Source: Acidobacteriota bacterium (GTDB lineage: Bacteria; Acidobacteriota; Vicinamibacteria; Vicinamibacterales; Vicinamibacteraceae). Taken from it: a DNA stretch of 64,000 bases. The translations under genes were made by a program, and so were the position numbers. Shown in pieces: positions 34,026-43,938 of this stretch. The DNA lies in NCBI GenBank assembly GCA_020845575.1, contig JADLFL010000072.1, forward strand, positions 62,001-126,000, written 5' to 3'. Position 1 is the stretch's first letter. Each line of letters starts with the position of its first letter. The notes below the pieces were generated by a model that did not search any database, was not told the origin of the DNA, and saw nothing but the letters and a program-made list of their open reading frames with translations.

Positions 34026-35870
34026 TCAGCGCCGGAAGGCCGTTCTGCCCGTCACGCCCCTGCCTTCCACCACGTCGTAGACGAATCCCGCCGCCAGCCG
34101 ACCCAGCCGTTGGCGCGGCCGGCCCGGCCATTCCACCACGACATCGTCCAGCGCAGGGGCGGCACCGAGGCCGAAGCTCAGCACGAGTTCCGACTGGGAC
34201 AGGTAGCTGGACCCCGTCCGTACGAGACGGCTGGCCGTCTGGCCGTTCACGATGCCAGTCACGCGCGTGCCGATCGCGTCCCTGTTGGCGTCCACACCCT
34301 TCAGGCGCAGCCGCACGACCCCGCCGCGCGGCGCTGTGTCATTGCGGAAGAGCTGGGCCATGCCGCCGTTGCTGGTGACCACCACGTCGGGGTCGCCGTC
34401 GTTGTCGATGTCGGCGAAGGCCGCGCCCCTGCCGATCCGCGGGGCCGCGAAGGCCCCGCCAACCGAGGCGGCGACGTCCTCGAAACGGCCCTGCCTGTTG
34501 AGGAAGAGGTGCGGCGCGAACGCACCGCCCGGGGTGCGCGCGAACATCGCGTCGAGCTGCCCGTTGATCACGAGCAGGTCCTGCCAGCCGTCGAGGTTCA
34601 CGTCGAAGAAGAAGCAGCCCCAGCCGAGCGTCTGGCGCGTGGCGCGGCCGACGGCGTTGCCGGGGGCCGTGTCCACGTACACGCCGGGCTCCTGCGGCAC
34701 GAACAACCCGAGCATCTCGCCCGAGAAATTGGTGACGGCCACCGACGCGCGGCCGGAATTGTCGACGTCGGCGGCGTCCACGCCCATGCCCGCGCGCGCG
34801 CGCCCGTCGTTGCTGAACGCCACGCCGCTCTGGAGGCCGAGTTCGGTGAATGTGCCGTCGTGGTTGTTGCGATAGAGACGGTTGGGCACCGTGTCGTTGG
34901 CGATGAAGATGTCAGGCCATCCGTCGCCGTCGTGGTCGAGCACCGTTGCGCCGAGCGCCTTGCCCGTCACGTCGAACAGGCCGGCGCGGGCGGTGATGTC
35001 CTCGAATTTCCCGCGGCCCAGGTTGCGGAACAGCCACGATGTGCTGCCGCGATAGGCCTGCGGCGTGCAGTACGTCTTCTGCGTGCCGTTGGCGCTGCAG
35101 AACAGGTCGGTGTCGCGCGACCACTGCACGTAGTTGCACACGAGCAGGTCCACGAGGCCGTCGCGATCGACGTCCACCCACACGGCGCACGTGCTGAACC
35201 CCTGCCGCCCGCCAAGCCCCGCCTGCGTCGTCACGTCGACGAACCGTGTCCCGCGGTCGTTGCGAAAGAGCGTCACCCCGCCGACGGACGTGAGCACGAT
35301 GTCGGTCCACCCATCGTTGTCCATGTCCGCCGCCGCCACCCCCATGCCGTAACGCAGGGGCGGGTCGCTGTCCGCCAGGGGTTGAGAGCCATGGCCTCCA
35401 TCTGACGGGAGCGATGCGCCGGCTTGATCGCCGCGCCGCCGCGCCGCAGGCGTGGGCCCGGTGCCCGGTGCCCGCTGCCCGGTGCCCGCCCGGACTGTCC
35501 GGGTGCCGATTGCCGGTTGCCGGTTACCGGCCGACGGCCGCAGGCCGACGCTGTCCGTGACGTCTTCGAACCGTCCCGCACCGTCGTTGCGATACAGCGT
35601 GGCGTAGCGACCGCCGCCTCCACCGGGGAACAGCCCGTTCACCAGGAGCAGGTCCTCGTCGCCGTCGTTGTCGTAGTCGAAGAACGCCGCCCCGGCCCCC
35701 ATCGTCTCGGGCAGGAGCTTGCGTCCCGCGGCGCCGTTGTCGTGTCGCGCGGCGATCCCCGCCTCACGCGTCACGTCGACGAGCACCACCCGCGCCCCCT
35801 CCTGCGCCACGAGCACCGCGGCCATACCAACGACAAGAATGCTCCCCAGCACTCCTGGCATCCCCGTCAT
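34026..35870 (-). CDS. CRTAC1-like FG-GAP/ASPIC-UnbV exported protein with repeat-derived insertion
   Basis: About 614 residues: signal-like segment ([16 protein letters not shown]), several FG-GAP/VCBS repeats with Ca-binding DxDxDG loops ([71 protein letters not shown]), and a C-terminal ASPIC/UnbV domain ([20 protein letters not shown]). These fold as beta-propellers and are surface or secreted; the function is unknown. An insertion of ~60 residues (35355-35534), absent from the paralogue at 38931, interrupts the first two repeats and contains a heptamer array. Start uncertain: ATGs at 35891, 35870 and 35861 lie in or beside another heptamer array. Confidence 0.8.
   Translation of the reverse strand: MTGMPGVLGSILVVGMAAVLVAQEGARVVLVDVTREAGIAARHDNGAAGRKLLPETMGAGAAFFDYDNDGDEDLLLVNGLFPGGGGGRYATLYRNDGAGRFEDVTDSVGLRPSAGNRQPAIGTRTVRAGTGQRAPGTGPTPAARRRGDQAGASLPSDGGHGSQPLADSDPPLRYGMGVAAADMDNDGWTDIVLTSVGGVTLFRNDRGTRFVDVTTQAGLGGRQGFSTCAVWVDVDRDGLVDLLVCNYVQWSRDTDLFCSANGTQKTYCTPQAYRGSTSWLFRNLGRGKFEDITARAGLFDVTGKALGATVLDHDGDGWPDIFIANDTVPNRLYRNNHDGTFTELGLQSGVAFSNDGRARAGMGVDAADVDNSGRASVAVTNFSGEMLGLFVPQEPGVYVDTAPGNAVGRATRQTLGWGCFFFDVNLDGWQDLLVINGQLDAMFARTPGGAFAPHLFLNRQGRFEDVAASVGGAFAAPRIGRGAAFADIDNDGDPDVVVTSNGGMAQLFRNDTAPRGGVVRLRLKGVDANRDAIGTRVTGIVNGQTASRLVRTGSSYLSQSELVLSFGLGAAPALDDVVVEWPGRPRQRLGRLAAGFVYDVVEGRGVTGRTAFRR
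35461..35530. repeat. 7-bp tandem repeat array (10 units) inside a CRTAC1-like gene
   Basis: Ten consecutive heptamers in perfect phase: GTGCCCG, GTGCCCG, CTGCCCG, GTGCCCG, CCCGGAC, TGTCCGG, GTGCCGA, TTGCCGG, TTGCCGG, TTACCGG. The array is translated as part of an insertion and keeps the frame open. Confidence 0.9.
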
Positions 35871-35893
35871 TCGGCATTCGTCATTCGGCATTT
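35866..35893. repeat. 7-bp tandem repeat (4 units) at the start of a CRTAC1-like gene
   Basis: GTCATTC, GGCATTC, GTCATTC, GGCATTT. Read on the minus strand it provides two of the candidate ATG codons of the downstream gene. Confidence 0.85.
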
Positions 35894-35895
35894 CC

Positions 35896-36555
35896 CTACT
35901 CAGGAATGACAAGTCCCTTGCGCACGGCATACAGCACCAGTTCGGCGGCCTTGTGGACGCCGAGGGTGCTCATCAGGTTGGCGCGATGCACGGCCACCGT
36001 GTTCACCGACAGGTTGAGGATCGCGGCGATCTCCTTGTTCGACTTGCCGCGCGCGATGAACTGCAGCACCTGCTTCTCGCGCTGCGTCAGCTTGTCGAAC
36101 GTGTCGCCGTCATCAGGCGCGTCCTGCTTGTCCCGCAACGCACGAATCAGCACGTGCGAGAGCTCGGGACTCAGGTACTGCTGACCCGCCGCCACGGCAC
36201 GCACTGCGCGCGTGAGGTCTGTTTCGAGCGCGCTCTTGAGGATGTAGCCCGAGACGCCGGCGTCGAGCGCGCTGCGGACGTACTGCGCGTCGGAATACAT
36301 GCTCAGGACGAGGATGCGCGTCTCGGGACGCTCGCGCAGGATCTCGCGGGCGGCGTGGATGCCGTTGGCGTCTGGCATCGACATGTCCATCAACACCACG
36401 TCGGGACGCTCGCGTCGCGCGAGCGCCACGCCGTCCTGCGCGTTGCCGGCTTCACCGACGACGGCGATGCCTGGCTCTTCCTCGAGAATCCGCCGGAAGC
36501 CCTGTCTCACGAGGGCATGGTCATCCACCAGGATTACGCGAACCACGTTTGGCAC
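35896..36555 (-). CDS. NarL/LuxR-type response regulator
   Basis: 219 residues. The receiver has DD (11-12), phospho-accepting D57 (VVLMDMSMPD) and Lys in GYILKSA. The C-terminal LuxR helix-turn-helix is LTQREKQVLQFIARGKSNKE, IAAILNLSVNTVAVHRANLM. I choose the GTG at 36555: it gives the usual N-terminus (PNVVRVILVDDH) and has AGGA 7 nt upstream. The frame is open to a GTG at 36582, which would overlap the kinase gene. Partner of the adjacent HisKA_3 kinase. The CRTAC1-like gene follows on the same strand. Confidence 0.92.
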   Translation of the reverse strand: MPNVVRVILVDDHALVRQGFRRILEEEPGIAVVGEAGNAQDGVALARRERPDVVLMDMSMPDANGIHAAREILRERPETRILVLSMYSDAQYVRSALDAGVSGYILKSALETDLTRAVRAVAAGQQYLSPELSHVLIRALRDKQDAPDDGDTFDKLTQREKQVLQFIARGKSNKEIAAILNLSVNTVAVHRANLMSTLGVHKAAELVLYAVRKGLVIPE

Positions 36556-36565
36556 CTCACATTCC

Positions 36566-37933
36566 TCACACGGGCCAACCACGCGCGTTGCCCACGGGCA
36601 CGCGCACCGCGACGCGCGTGCCGCCCAGTGGACTCACGCCTATCCGGAACGACCCGCCGATCAGCGCCGCGCGCTCGCGCATGCTGGTCAGGCCGAGCCC
36701 CGGAGACGCCGGTCGCGTCTCCTCCACGCCACGTCCATCATCGTCCACCGTCAGCGTCGCTCCCGTCGCGTCGCGCGTGGCGGTGACCGCCACTTCCGAT
36801 GCCCCCGAGTGCCGCACCACGTTCGTGAGCGACTCCTGGAGGATGCGATACAAGTGCGTCGCCGTCTCGGGTGGCAGGGTGGCCAGATCACCCGAGGTCG
36901 TCACCTCGATCGGCAGCCCCGTCTGCCTCGACACGAGTTCCACGTGCGATCGCAACGCGTGCTCGAAGCCGAAGTCGTCGAGCACCACGGGATGCAGCGC
37001 GCGCGACCGTTGCCGGATGCCGTCGAGCACCTGTCCGGCGAGGCCCTGCAACTCCGAGAGCTGTCCCGCCACATCCGCCGACGGCGCCTGCTGCTCCACG
37101 TGCCGCTTCGTGCGCGAAAGCCCGAACCCGAGTGCCGTGAGGACCTGTCCGAACTCGTCGTGCAACTCACGCGCGAGGCCGGCCTGCACGTCTTCCTGGA
37201 GACGGATCATCTGCCACGACAGTGCGCGACGCGCCGCCGATTCCCGCTCGAGCGCGACGATGCTGCGATGGACCGCGCGCACGACAGTGGCACCGGCGGC
37301 GAGCAGCGCAACAACGAGCCCCACCGCCGTCCACAGGATCTGTCGTCGCACCGCGTCGTACACCCCGCGTGCCCGCGCCGTCCCCGCATCGTCGACGCGC
37401 GTGTTCTCGATGAGGAGCTGCGACACCTGGTGCGCGAGTTCCGCCTGACGCGATGACGCGTCGGACCTGAAGATCGCCCGGGCATCCGCCTCACGGCCGG
37501 CCTTCGCCGCCGCGAATCCGCTGTCGAGCGCCGCCCACAACCGCCGCACCGCCTCTTCGAGCTGGCGCGCCTGCGCTTCCGGCCGTGCCGCCGGTGCCAG
37601 TTCGCGCTCGCGCGCGAGTGCCTGATCCAGGTCGACGTGCAGGCGGTCGAACGTCTGCTGCCAGGCCGACAACGGATACGGCTCGCTGCCGTCCGTCATG
37701 TCGCGCAGCGTCTCGGTCAGCGTCGTCAGGTTGTTGTCGATGCGAATGAGCTGCAGCGTGTCGAGACGCTGCCGCTCGAGCAACGCCACCTGTTCGTCAC
37801 GCAGCCCGGCGACCTCGCGTCGCGCGTACAGCGACACGCTGACGACGACGAGCGCCGCCACGAACACGCCGGCCACGAGCCACGCGATCGGGCGGCGTGG
37901 CGCGGCGCTGACGGCTGGCGCATCCTCTGTCAC
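36566..37933 (-). CDS. HisKA_3-type (NarX-like) sensor histidine kinase
   Basis: 455 residues. Two transmembrane helices (about 16-36 and 200-222) enclose a helical periplasmic region of ~160 residues like a CHASE3 or four-helix sensor. The dimerisation domain has the phospho-accepting His in ARELHDEFGQVLTALGFGLS. The ATPase has the N box LQESLTNVVRHSGASEV, G1 DDDGRGV and G2 GLGLTSMRERA. The NarL-type regulator follows 10 bp later. The ligand is unknown. Confidence 0.92.
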   Translation of the reverse strand: MTEDAPAVSAAPRRPIAWLVAGVFVAALVVVSVSLYARREVAGLRDEQVALLERQRLDTLQLIRIDNNLTTLTETLRDMTDGSEPYPLSAWQQTFDRLHVDLDQALARERELAPAARPEAQARQLEEAVRRLWAALDSGFAAAKAGREADARAIFRSDASSRQAELAHQVSQLLIENTRVDDAGTARARGVYDAVRRQILWTAVGLVVALLAAGATVVRAVHRSIVALERESAARRALSWQMIRLQEDVQAGLARELHDEFGQVLTALGFGLSRTKRHVEQQAPSADVAGQLSELQGLAGQVLDGIRQRSRALHPVVLDDFGFEHALRSHVELVSRQTGLPIEVTTSGDLATLPPETATHLYRILQESLTNVVRHSGASEVAVTATRDATGATLTVDDDGRGVEETRPASPGLGLTSMRERAALIGGSFRIGVSPLGGTRVAVRVPVGNARGWPV

Positions 37934-37948
37934 GTGTGTCAGTCGTCC

Positions 37949-38809
37949 TCACGCAAGGGCGGCGGCGAGCCCTCGCATGTAGGACAGCGACTCGAGCATG
38001 CCCGACACCGGATCGTCAGCCTTGATCTCGTATTCGAGCGAGACGTGCCCGTTGAACTTCGTGCGCACGAGTTCCCTGAACACTCCCGCCACGTCGAGCA
38101 CGCCACGGCCCACTTCGACCTGGCTCTCCCGATTGGTCGTGTCGGTGAGGTCCTTGATGTGCAGGTCGAGGAGCCGCGGTCCGGCCTGGCCGACGGCGGC
38201 CACGATGTCGGCACCGGCACGTACGGCATGACCGATGTCCATGCACACACCCAAGCGCGGGTCGCGGCCGTCGAGGCGCTTCAGGACGTCCGACGGCGCC
38301 GGCCACCACGGATCCTCGGTCCCGTGGTTGTGGATGGCGGCCTTGATGTCGTACGCCTTCACCATCTTCTCGAGCACGTCGAGGGTGTCGGGCGCGGGCG
38401 AGCAGACCACGAGGGGCATGCCGGCGGCCTTCGCGTACTCGAAGTCCTTGCGCATCGCCGCCTCGTCAGGCGTCTTCCAGGTGAGCGTCCCGCCGCCCAT
38501 GATGGTGATGCCCGCGTCGCGGAATCGTTGAGCTCCCGCACGAATCTGCTCGGGTGTGTCGGTGCGGGCGAGATGGACGTCCTTGATGGTGACGTAGCCG
38601 ACGTTGAGATCTTTCAGCGCCGCGATGGCCTTGTCCTGCGGGAACTTCCGGAGCGAGTACGACGCGACGCCAATCTTGAGCGGCAGCGGACGTCCGGCGG
38701 CAGCGGCGGCCGCGCGACCGACGGAGACCATCGACGTCAGCGGCAACGACAATGCGGCACCAGCGGCGTACAGCACCTGCCGACGAGAAAGATCCTTGAC
38801 GAGGGACAC
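37949..38809 (-). CDS. Tat-exported sugar phosphate isomerase/epimerase-like protein
   Basis: 286 residues. The GTG at 38809 is supported by AAGGAGG with 6 nt spacing (38816-38822). The N-terminus is a twin-arginine signal (KDLSRRQVLYAAGAALSLPL). The rest is an AP-endonuclease-type TIM barrel: LKIGVASYSLRKFPQDKAIA, IHNHGTEDPWWPAPSDVLKR, LGVCMDIGHAVRAGADIVA, LLDLHIKDLTD and HVSLEYEIKADD. Metal-binding His/Asp/Glu positions of this fold look present. Acidobacterial genomes carry many such exported proteins, presumably acting on sugars; the substrate is not predictable. Confidence 0.88.
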   Translation of the reverse strand: MSLVKDLSRRQVLYAAGAALSLPLTSMVSVGRAAAAAAGRPLPLKIGVASYSLRKFPQDKAIAALKDLNVGYVTIKDVHLARTDTPEQIRAGAQRFRDAGITIMGGGTLTWKTPDEAAMRKDFEYAKAAGMPLVVCSPAPDTLDVLEKMVKAYDIKAAIHNHGTEDPWWPAPSDVLKRLDGRDPRLGVCMDIGHAVRAGADIVAAVGQAGPRLLDLHIKDLTDTTNRESQVEVGRGVLDVAGVFRELVRTKFNGHVSLEYEIKADDPVSGMLESLSYMRGLAAALA

Positions 38810-38815
38810 GTAACG

Positions 38816-38822
38816 CCTCCTT
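38816..38822 (-). promoter_or_regulatory. Strong ribosome binding site deciding a GTG start
   Basis: AAGGAGG on the minus strand, 6 nt before the GTG at 38809. The open frame further upstream (to 38974) is thereby rejected. Confidence 0.75.
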
Positions 38823-38930
38823 ACGGACTGTCGATGGCGGGGCGACCCACCCTTTCGGATGGCGAAGCATAGCCCGAATCTGCTATGCCGTGCCTCCTGA
38901 CGACCGGTGCCGGTAGGATTGACGAGTTCG

Positions 38931-40622
38931 ATGCCCTCCACGCGACTGCTCTCGTTCACGCTGATGGCGCTCACCGCCGCCAGCCTCGGTTCCGGCCTTC
39001 ACGGACAGGCGCCCGCCGGTGCCGGCGTGGCATTCACTGACGTCACGACCGCCTCGGGCGTCAGCTTCCGTCATGTGACGGGCGCGTTCGGCCGCAAGTA
39101 CCTGCCCGAGACGATGGGGTCGGGCGTGGCAGTGCTCGACTTCGACAACGATGGACGCCAGGATCTGTTCTTTGTGAACAGCACCTCGTGGCCGGGACAG
39201 CCCGCGGCGCGCAGCCTGCCGGCGCTCTACCGCAACGCCGGAAACGGCCGCTTCACCGACGTCACGCGCGCGGCGGGCCTTGCCACACGCATGTACGGCA
39301 TGGGCGTCACGGCGGGCGACTACGACAACGACGGGTTCGTCGACCTCTTCGTGACGGGCGTCGGTGGCAATCGCCTCTACCGCAACACCGGCAAGGGTGC
39401 GTTCCAGGACGTGACTCAGAAGGCCGGGCTCACGCGCGCCGGCTTCTCCGCGAGCGCGGCGTGGCTCGACTACGACAGGGACGGGCGCCTCGATCTGTTC
39501 GTGACCAACTACGTGGAATGGACGGTCGCCACCGACCGACACTGCTCGCTCGACGGCAAGACGAAGTCCTACTGCACGCCGGAGGCCTACAAGGGCGCGA
39601 CGCCATTCCTGTTCCGGAATCGCGGCAACGGGACGTTCGAGGACGTCACCACGAAGGCGGGCGTGCACGATCCGGCGAGCAAGGGTCTCGGCGTCGCCCT
39701 GATCGACTTCAACGCCGACGGCTGGATCGACATCCTGGTCGCCAACGACACGCAGCCCAATCGCCTGTATCGGAACACGGGCAAGGGTACGTTCGTGGAC
39801 GAGGGCGTCGCGTCGGGCGTGGCGTTCAACGACGCGGGCGTCGCGCGCGCGGGCATGGGCATCGACGCGGCGGACTTCGACGGCACCGGCCGGCAGGGCG
39901 TGGTCATCGGCAACTTCTCGAACGAGATGCTGGCGCTCTATCGCAACGAGGGCGACGGACTGTTCGTGGACGAGGCGCCGGCGACCAGTCTCGGCCGCGA
40001 CTCGCTGCTCACGCTGACGTTCGCGTGCTTCTTCGTGGACATCGACAACGACGGCCTGCTCGACATCTTCGCGGCCAACGGCCATGTCGCCGACGACATC
40101 GCCCGGGCGCAGTCGCGCGTGACGTACGCGCAGCCCGCCCACTTGTTCCGTAACATGGGGCGCACGCGCTTCCAGGATCTCGCACGCGCCATTCCCGCAC
40201 TGGCGCAGCCGATCGTGGGCCGCGGCGCGGCGCACCTCGACATCTACAACGACGGCGACCAGGACCTCGTGATCACCACGAGCAACGGCCCGGCGCGCGT
40301 GCTGCGCAACGACTCCCGCGGCGGTCAGGCGCTGCGTCTGTCGCTCGTCGGCGGTCCGTCGAACCGATCGGCGATCGGCGCGGTGGTGCGCGTGACGGCT
40401 GGCGGCAGGACGCGCATGGCGATGGTCAAGACGGGCTCCAGTTACCTGTCGCAGAGCGAACTGCCCGTCACGTTCGGGCTCGGACCGGCCACGCGCGTCG
40501 AGCAGGTCGAAGTGCGGTGGCCAAACGGCGGCGTCGAACGACTCGGCGCGCAGCAGGCGGGCCAGACGCTCGTGGTCACCGAAGGACGCGGCATCACGGG
40601 GCGCGTCCCGTTCCGTCGCTGA
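38931..40622 (+). CDS. CRTAC1-like FG-GAP/ASPIC-UnbV exported protein
   Basis: 563 residues: signal peptide (LLSFTLMALTAASLGSG), FG-GAP/VCBS propeller blades with DxDxDG-type loops (LDFDNDGRQDLFFVNSTSWP; GDYDNDGFVDLFVTGVGG; LDYDRDGRLDLFVTNYV; IDIDNDGLLDIFAANG), then an ASPIC/UnbV domain ([34 protein letters not shown]). A paralogue of 34026-35870 without its insertion. First gene of a three-gene operon; the giant TPR protein follows 7 bp after its stop. The biochemical role is unknown; likely calcium-dependent, extracellular or outer-membrane. Confidence 0.87.
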   Translation: MPSTRLLSFTLMALTAASLGSGLHGQAPAGAGVAFTDVTTASGVSFRHVTGAFGRKYLPETMGSGVAVLDFDNDGRQDLFFVNSTSWPGQPAARSLPALYRNAGNGRFTDVTRAAGLATRMYGMGVTAGDYDNDGFVDLFVTGVGGNRLYRNTGKGAFQDVTQKAGLTRAGFSASAAWLDYDRDGRLDLFVTNYVEWTVATDRHCSLDGKTKSYCTPEAYKGATPFLFRNRGNGTFEDVTTKAGVHDPASKGLGVALIDFNADGWIDILVANDTQPNRLYRNTGKGTFVDEGVASGVAFNDAGVARAGMGIDAADFDGTGRQGVVIGNFSNEMLALYRNEGDGLFVDEAPATSLGRDSLLTLTFACFFVDIDNDGLLDIFAANGHVADDIARAQSRVTYAQPAHLFRNMGRTRFQDLARAIPALAQPIVGRGAAHLDIYNDGDQDLVITTSNGPARVLRNDSRGGQALRLSLVGGPSNRSAIGAVVRVTAGGRTRMAMVKTGSSYLSQSELPVTFGLGPATRVEQVEVRWPNGGVERLGAQQAGQTLVVTEGRGITGRVPFRR

Positions 40623-40629
40623 TGGCCCA

Positions 40630-43600
40630 ATGACTCGAAGCCTCCTGTTCCTCGTTACCGCCGTCACGCTCGGCGTCGCGCTCGCTGCGCAGACGCAGGC
40701 ACCGCCCCCCTCCGCCGATCGTCGCGAACGCACATGGCAGGCCAATAACCTCGGTGTGGCGTACCTCGAGCAGTTCGACTACGCGAAGGCGGCCGCGCAG
40801 TTCGACGCGGCCCTGGCCATCGACGCCGCGTTCACGCCCGCGCGCGTCAACCTCGCGATCGCGCGACTCTACGAACCCGATCTGCCGGCGGCGCTTGCCG
40901 CTGCCACTGCCGCCGCTGCCGACCCGACGGCGCCGCCGCACGCGGCGTTCGTGCTGGGACTCATCGCGCGCGCGGAGAACCGTGAGGCCGACGCGGTCGC
41001 CGCGTTCCGGCGCGTACTCGCCGCCGACCCCGACGATGTGGCGTCGCTCGTGCACGTGGGCCAGGTGCTCGTGCAGCAGCGCGAATATGCCGAGGCGGTA
41101 CCACTCTTCACGCGCGCCGTGGCGCTCGAGCCGTACAACGTCTCCGCGCTCTACAACCTCGCCATCGCGCAGACACGCGCCGGACAGCGCGAAGCGAGTG
41201 CGGCGACGATGGCCCGATTCCAGGCCTTGCGCGAACACGGCTACGGCACGACGTACTCGAACACGTACCTCGAACAGGGGCGCTACGCGGAGGCGATCGT
41301 CTCGACGGGCGCGGAGGCCGACGTGCTGCCCGTCGCCGCGCCGCCGCTGCGTTACGCGACGACGTCGACGGGTGTGGCGTCGCCCGTACTCGCGATGGCC
41401 GCCGGCGACGTCGACGGGGATGGATTCAGCGAGGTGATCGTCGTGCGCGACGCCGGCCTCGAGATCCTCCGCACGTCGGCCGGCGCGGCACCCGCGCCCA
41501 TCCGAGCCACGCCCTGGCCGGTGCCATCCACGCTCGGCGTACGCGGCATCGTCATCGCCGACATCGACAACGATGGCAGGGCCGATCTGCTGCTGCACGG
41601 TCGTGCCGGGGTGACCGTGTGGCGACAGAAGGGTGGTGCGTCGACCGACTTCGAAGACGTCACGGCATCGACCACCATCAGAACGACGCTCGACGTGCGT
41701 ACCGTCGCGCTCGCTGACGTCGATCACGATGGTGACCTCGATCTCGTCCTCGGCGGCGCAACGCGTGACGCGGGCGCCGCGGCGCCGCTCGCGCTGTGGC
41801 GGAACAACGGTGACGGCACGTTCGCGGACATCACGACGTCGGCTCTGCCCGATCAAGGTGCCATCGTCGCCGCGGCGATCGTCCCCACCGACGTCGACCT
41901 GCGCCGAGACATCGATCTCGTCGTGCTGGGAGGGGACGGGCGCATCAGGTTGTGGCGCAACATGCGCGATGCGACGTTCAGCGAGGTCGGCGCGACGTTC
42001 GGTCTCGACGCACTGCCCGCCGCGCGCGCCATCGCCGTCGCGGACTTCACCAAGGACGGATTTCCCGACATCGCGATCGCCACGGCCGCCGGCGACGGTG
42101 TGATGGCCGTCGGCTCCGCGCGCAACACGTTCTCGTCGCGGCCTGTCGCAACGATGCCGCGCGGGACCGTCGCACTCCAGGCCGGCGACGTCGACAGCGA
42201 CGGCCTGCTGGATCTCGTCGCCGTCACCACCGACGGTATCAGCCCGCTGCGCCAGCACGCCGCCGGCGCGTTCGAACCTGTCGCGCAGGAAGTGCTGGCA
42301 GGCGCGTCAGCTCTCGTCCTGCTGGATGCCGACAGATCCGGCACCCTCGATCTCCTCTCGCTGCGCGACACGACTCTCGCCCTGCACACATCGAGCGGCC
42401 CGAGCAGGGGCTTCCGCGTGACGACGAAAGGCCAGGTGAGCAATCGCAGCGGCGTGGGCGCGAAGGTGGAGATGCGCGCGGGCAGCCTGTGGCAGAAGGT
42501 CGAAACGACAGCGGCGTCACCTGCCGTGACGCCCGCCGATCTCCTCTTCGGTATCGGCGCGCGATCGGCCGTCGACGTGGTTCGCGTACTGTGGCCGTCG
42601 GGTGTGGTGCAGGCCGAGCCCATCACGCCAACCCTCACGACGGCTGGCGCTCTGACGGTCGTCGAACTCGATCGCAAGCCCTCGTCCTGTCCGTACCTGT
42701 TCACGTGGAATGGCGACGGGTTCGAGTTCATCACCGACTTCCTCGGCGGCGGCGAGATGGGTTACCAGGCGAGCCCCGGCGTGTACGCAACACCCGATCC
42801 CGAGGAGTTCGTGCGCATCAGGGGCGACCAGCTTCGCGCACGCGACGGACGCTTCGAACTGCGCGTGACCAACGAGCTCGAAGAGACGCTGTTTCTCGAT
42901 CACCTGTCGCTCATCGCCGTGGACCACCCGGAAGGCACCGACGTCTTTCCGCTCGAGGGACTCGTGTCGGCGCCGCAGCCGGGACTTCGCATGGCCACCG
43001 TGCGCAATCCCCGCCCAGCCGTGCACATCGTCGACGCCGCGGGACGCGACGCCTCGTCCGAAGCTGCGCGCACGGACCGTCGCTACGTGGACGGCCTGCC
43101 GTTGCTGCCGATCCGCGGCTACGCGCAGCCACACGCCGTGACGATCGACCTCGGTGCCGCGACACCCGCGCAGGGCGCCGTGCTGCTCCTCACCGGCTGG
43201 ACCGACTACGCCTTCTCCAGCGACAACATCGCCGCTGCGCAGGCCGGGCATGCCCTGCAGCCGCCCGCACTCCAGGTTCGCGATGGCAACGGCGAATGGA
43301 CCACGACGATCGCCGAGATCGGCGTGCCCGTCGGTCGTCCGCAGACGATCGTCGTGGACCTGTCCGATCGGTTCCCGTCGGCGTCGCGCGAGGTCCGCAT
43401 CACGACGAGCATGCGCGTGTACTGGGATCACATCGCAGTCGCGACGCGCGTGGCGGACGCCCGCGTCGTCACGACGCGCCTGCCCGCGGCTGCGGCCGAC
43501 CTGCGATGGCGCGGCTTCTCCGCGATGGTGTCGGCGCAGGAACCCCTGACCTTCGACTACGCGCGCGTGACGCCCGACGCGCCGTGGAAGCAGATGCCGG

Positions 43601-43938
43601 GCCGGTATACGCGCGAAGGCGACGTGCGCGACCTGTTGTCGGCGGTCGACGATCGATTCGTGATCTCGCGGCCGGGCGATGAAGTGGCGCTGGCGTTCGC
43701 GGCCGATGGACTGCCGCCACTGCCCGCGGGATTGACGCGCACGTTCCTGCTGCACGGCGACGGATTCAGCCGTGAGATGGACATCAATTCGGCCAATCCC
43801 GACTCGGCGTGGCCGCTGCCCTCGCGTGGTCCCGTGCGTGCGTCGACGGCCCGCGTCGATGACCCCGACTGGATGGTGCAGCACAACACGCGCGTCGTCT
43901 CGCGCCAGGTGCCGCGCCTCGCCGGAGTGCCGCGATGA
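40630..43938 (+). CDS. Giant exported TPR + FG-GAP + UnbV protein
   Basis: 1102 residues. After a signal peptide (LLFLVTAVTLGVALAAQ), about four TPRs occupy residues ~35-210 (NNLGVAYLEQFDYAKAAAQF; VHVGQVLVQQREYAEAVPLF). Then FG-GAP/VCBS repeats (AAGDVDGDGFSEVIVVRDAG; ADIDNDGRADLLLHGRAG; ADVDHDGDLDLVLGGATRD) and an ASPIC/UnbV-type domain near residues 595-675 (NRSGVGAKVEMRAGSLWQKV). The C-terminal ~400 residues are a beta-rich module starting SCPYLFTWNGDGFEFITDFL that I cannot name. Overlaps the nitrilase gene by ATGA. Confidence 0.85.
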   Translation: MTRSLLFLVTAVTLGVALAAQTQAPPPSADRRERTWQANNLGVAYLEQFDYAKAAAQFDAALAIDAAFTPARVNLAIARLYEPDLPAALAAATAAAADPTAPPHAAFVLGLIARAENREADAVAAFRRVLAADPDDVASLVHVGQVLVQQREYAEAVPLFTRAVALEPYNVSALYNLAIAQTRAGQREASAATMARFQALREHGYGTTYSNTYLEQGRYAEAIVSTGAEADVLPVAAPPLRYATTSTGVASPVLAMAAGDVDGDGFSEVIVVRDAGLEILRTSAGAAPAPIRATPWPVPSTLGVRGIVIADIDNDGRADLLLHGRAGVTVWRQKGGASTDFEDVTASTTIRTTLDVRTVALADVDHDGDLDLVLGGATRDAGAAAPLALWRNNGDGTFADITTSALPDQGAIVAAAIVPTDVDLRRDIDLVVLGGDGRIRLWRNMRDATFSEVGATFGLDALPAARAIAVADFTKDGFPDIAIATAAGDGVMAVGSARNTFSSRPVATMPRGTVALQAGDVDSDGLLDLVAVTTDGISPLRQHAAGAFEPVAQEVLAGASALVLLDADRSGTLDLLSLRDTTLALHTSSGPSRGFRVTTKGQVSNRSGVGAKVEMRAGSLWQKVETTAASPAVTPADLLFGIGARSAVDVVRVLWPSGVVQAEPITPTLTTAGALTVVELDRKPSSCPYLFTWNGDGFEFITDFLGGGEMGYQASPGVYATPDPEEFVRIRGDQLRARDGRFELRVTNELEETLFLDHLSLIAVDHPEGTDVFPLEGLVSAPQPGLRMATVRNPRPAVHIVDAAGRDASSEAARTDRRYVDGLPLLPIRGYAQPHAVTIDLGAATPAQGAVLLLTGWTDYAFSSDNIAAAQAGHALQPPALQVRDGNGEWTTTIAEIGVPVGRPQTIVVDLSDRFPSASREVRITTSMRVYWDHIAVATRVADARVVTTRLPAAAADLRWRGFSAMVSAQEPLTFDYARVTPDAPWKQMPGRYTREGDVRDLLSAVDDRFVISRPGDEVALAFAADGLPPLPAGLTRTFLLHGDGFSREMDINSANPDSAWPLPSRGPVRASTARVDDPDWMVQHNTRVVSRQVPRLAGVPR

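Noticed and set aside
33982..34131. Longer N-terminus for uvrA
   Set aside because: It would run into the CRTAC1-like gene; UvrA homology begins at the ATG at 33981.
35470..35530. CRISPR-like array
   Set aside because: Units are 7 bp without spacers; there are no cas genes anywhere in the window.
38883..42258. Long minus-strand frames (620 and 554 codons) opposite the CRTAC1-like operon
   Set aside because: Arg/Val/Asp/His-rich composition mirrors the sense codons; the plus-strand genes have repeated FG-GAP motifs.
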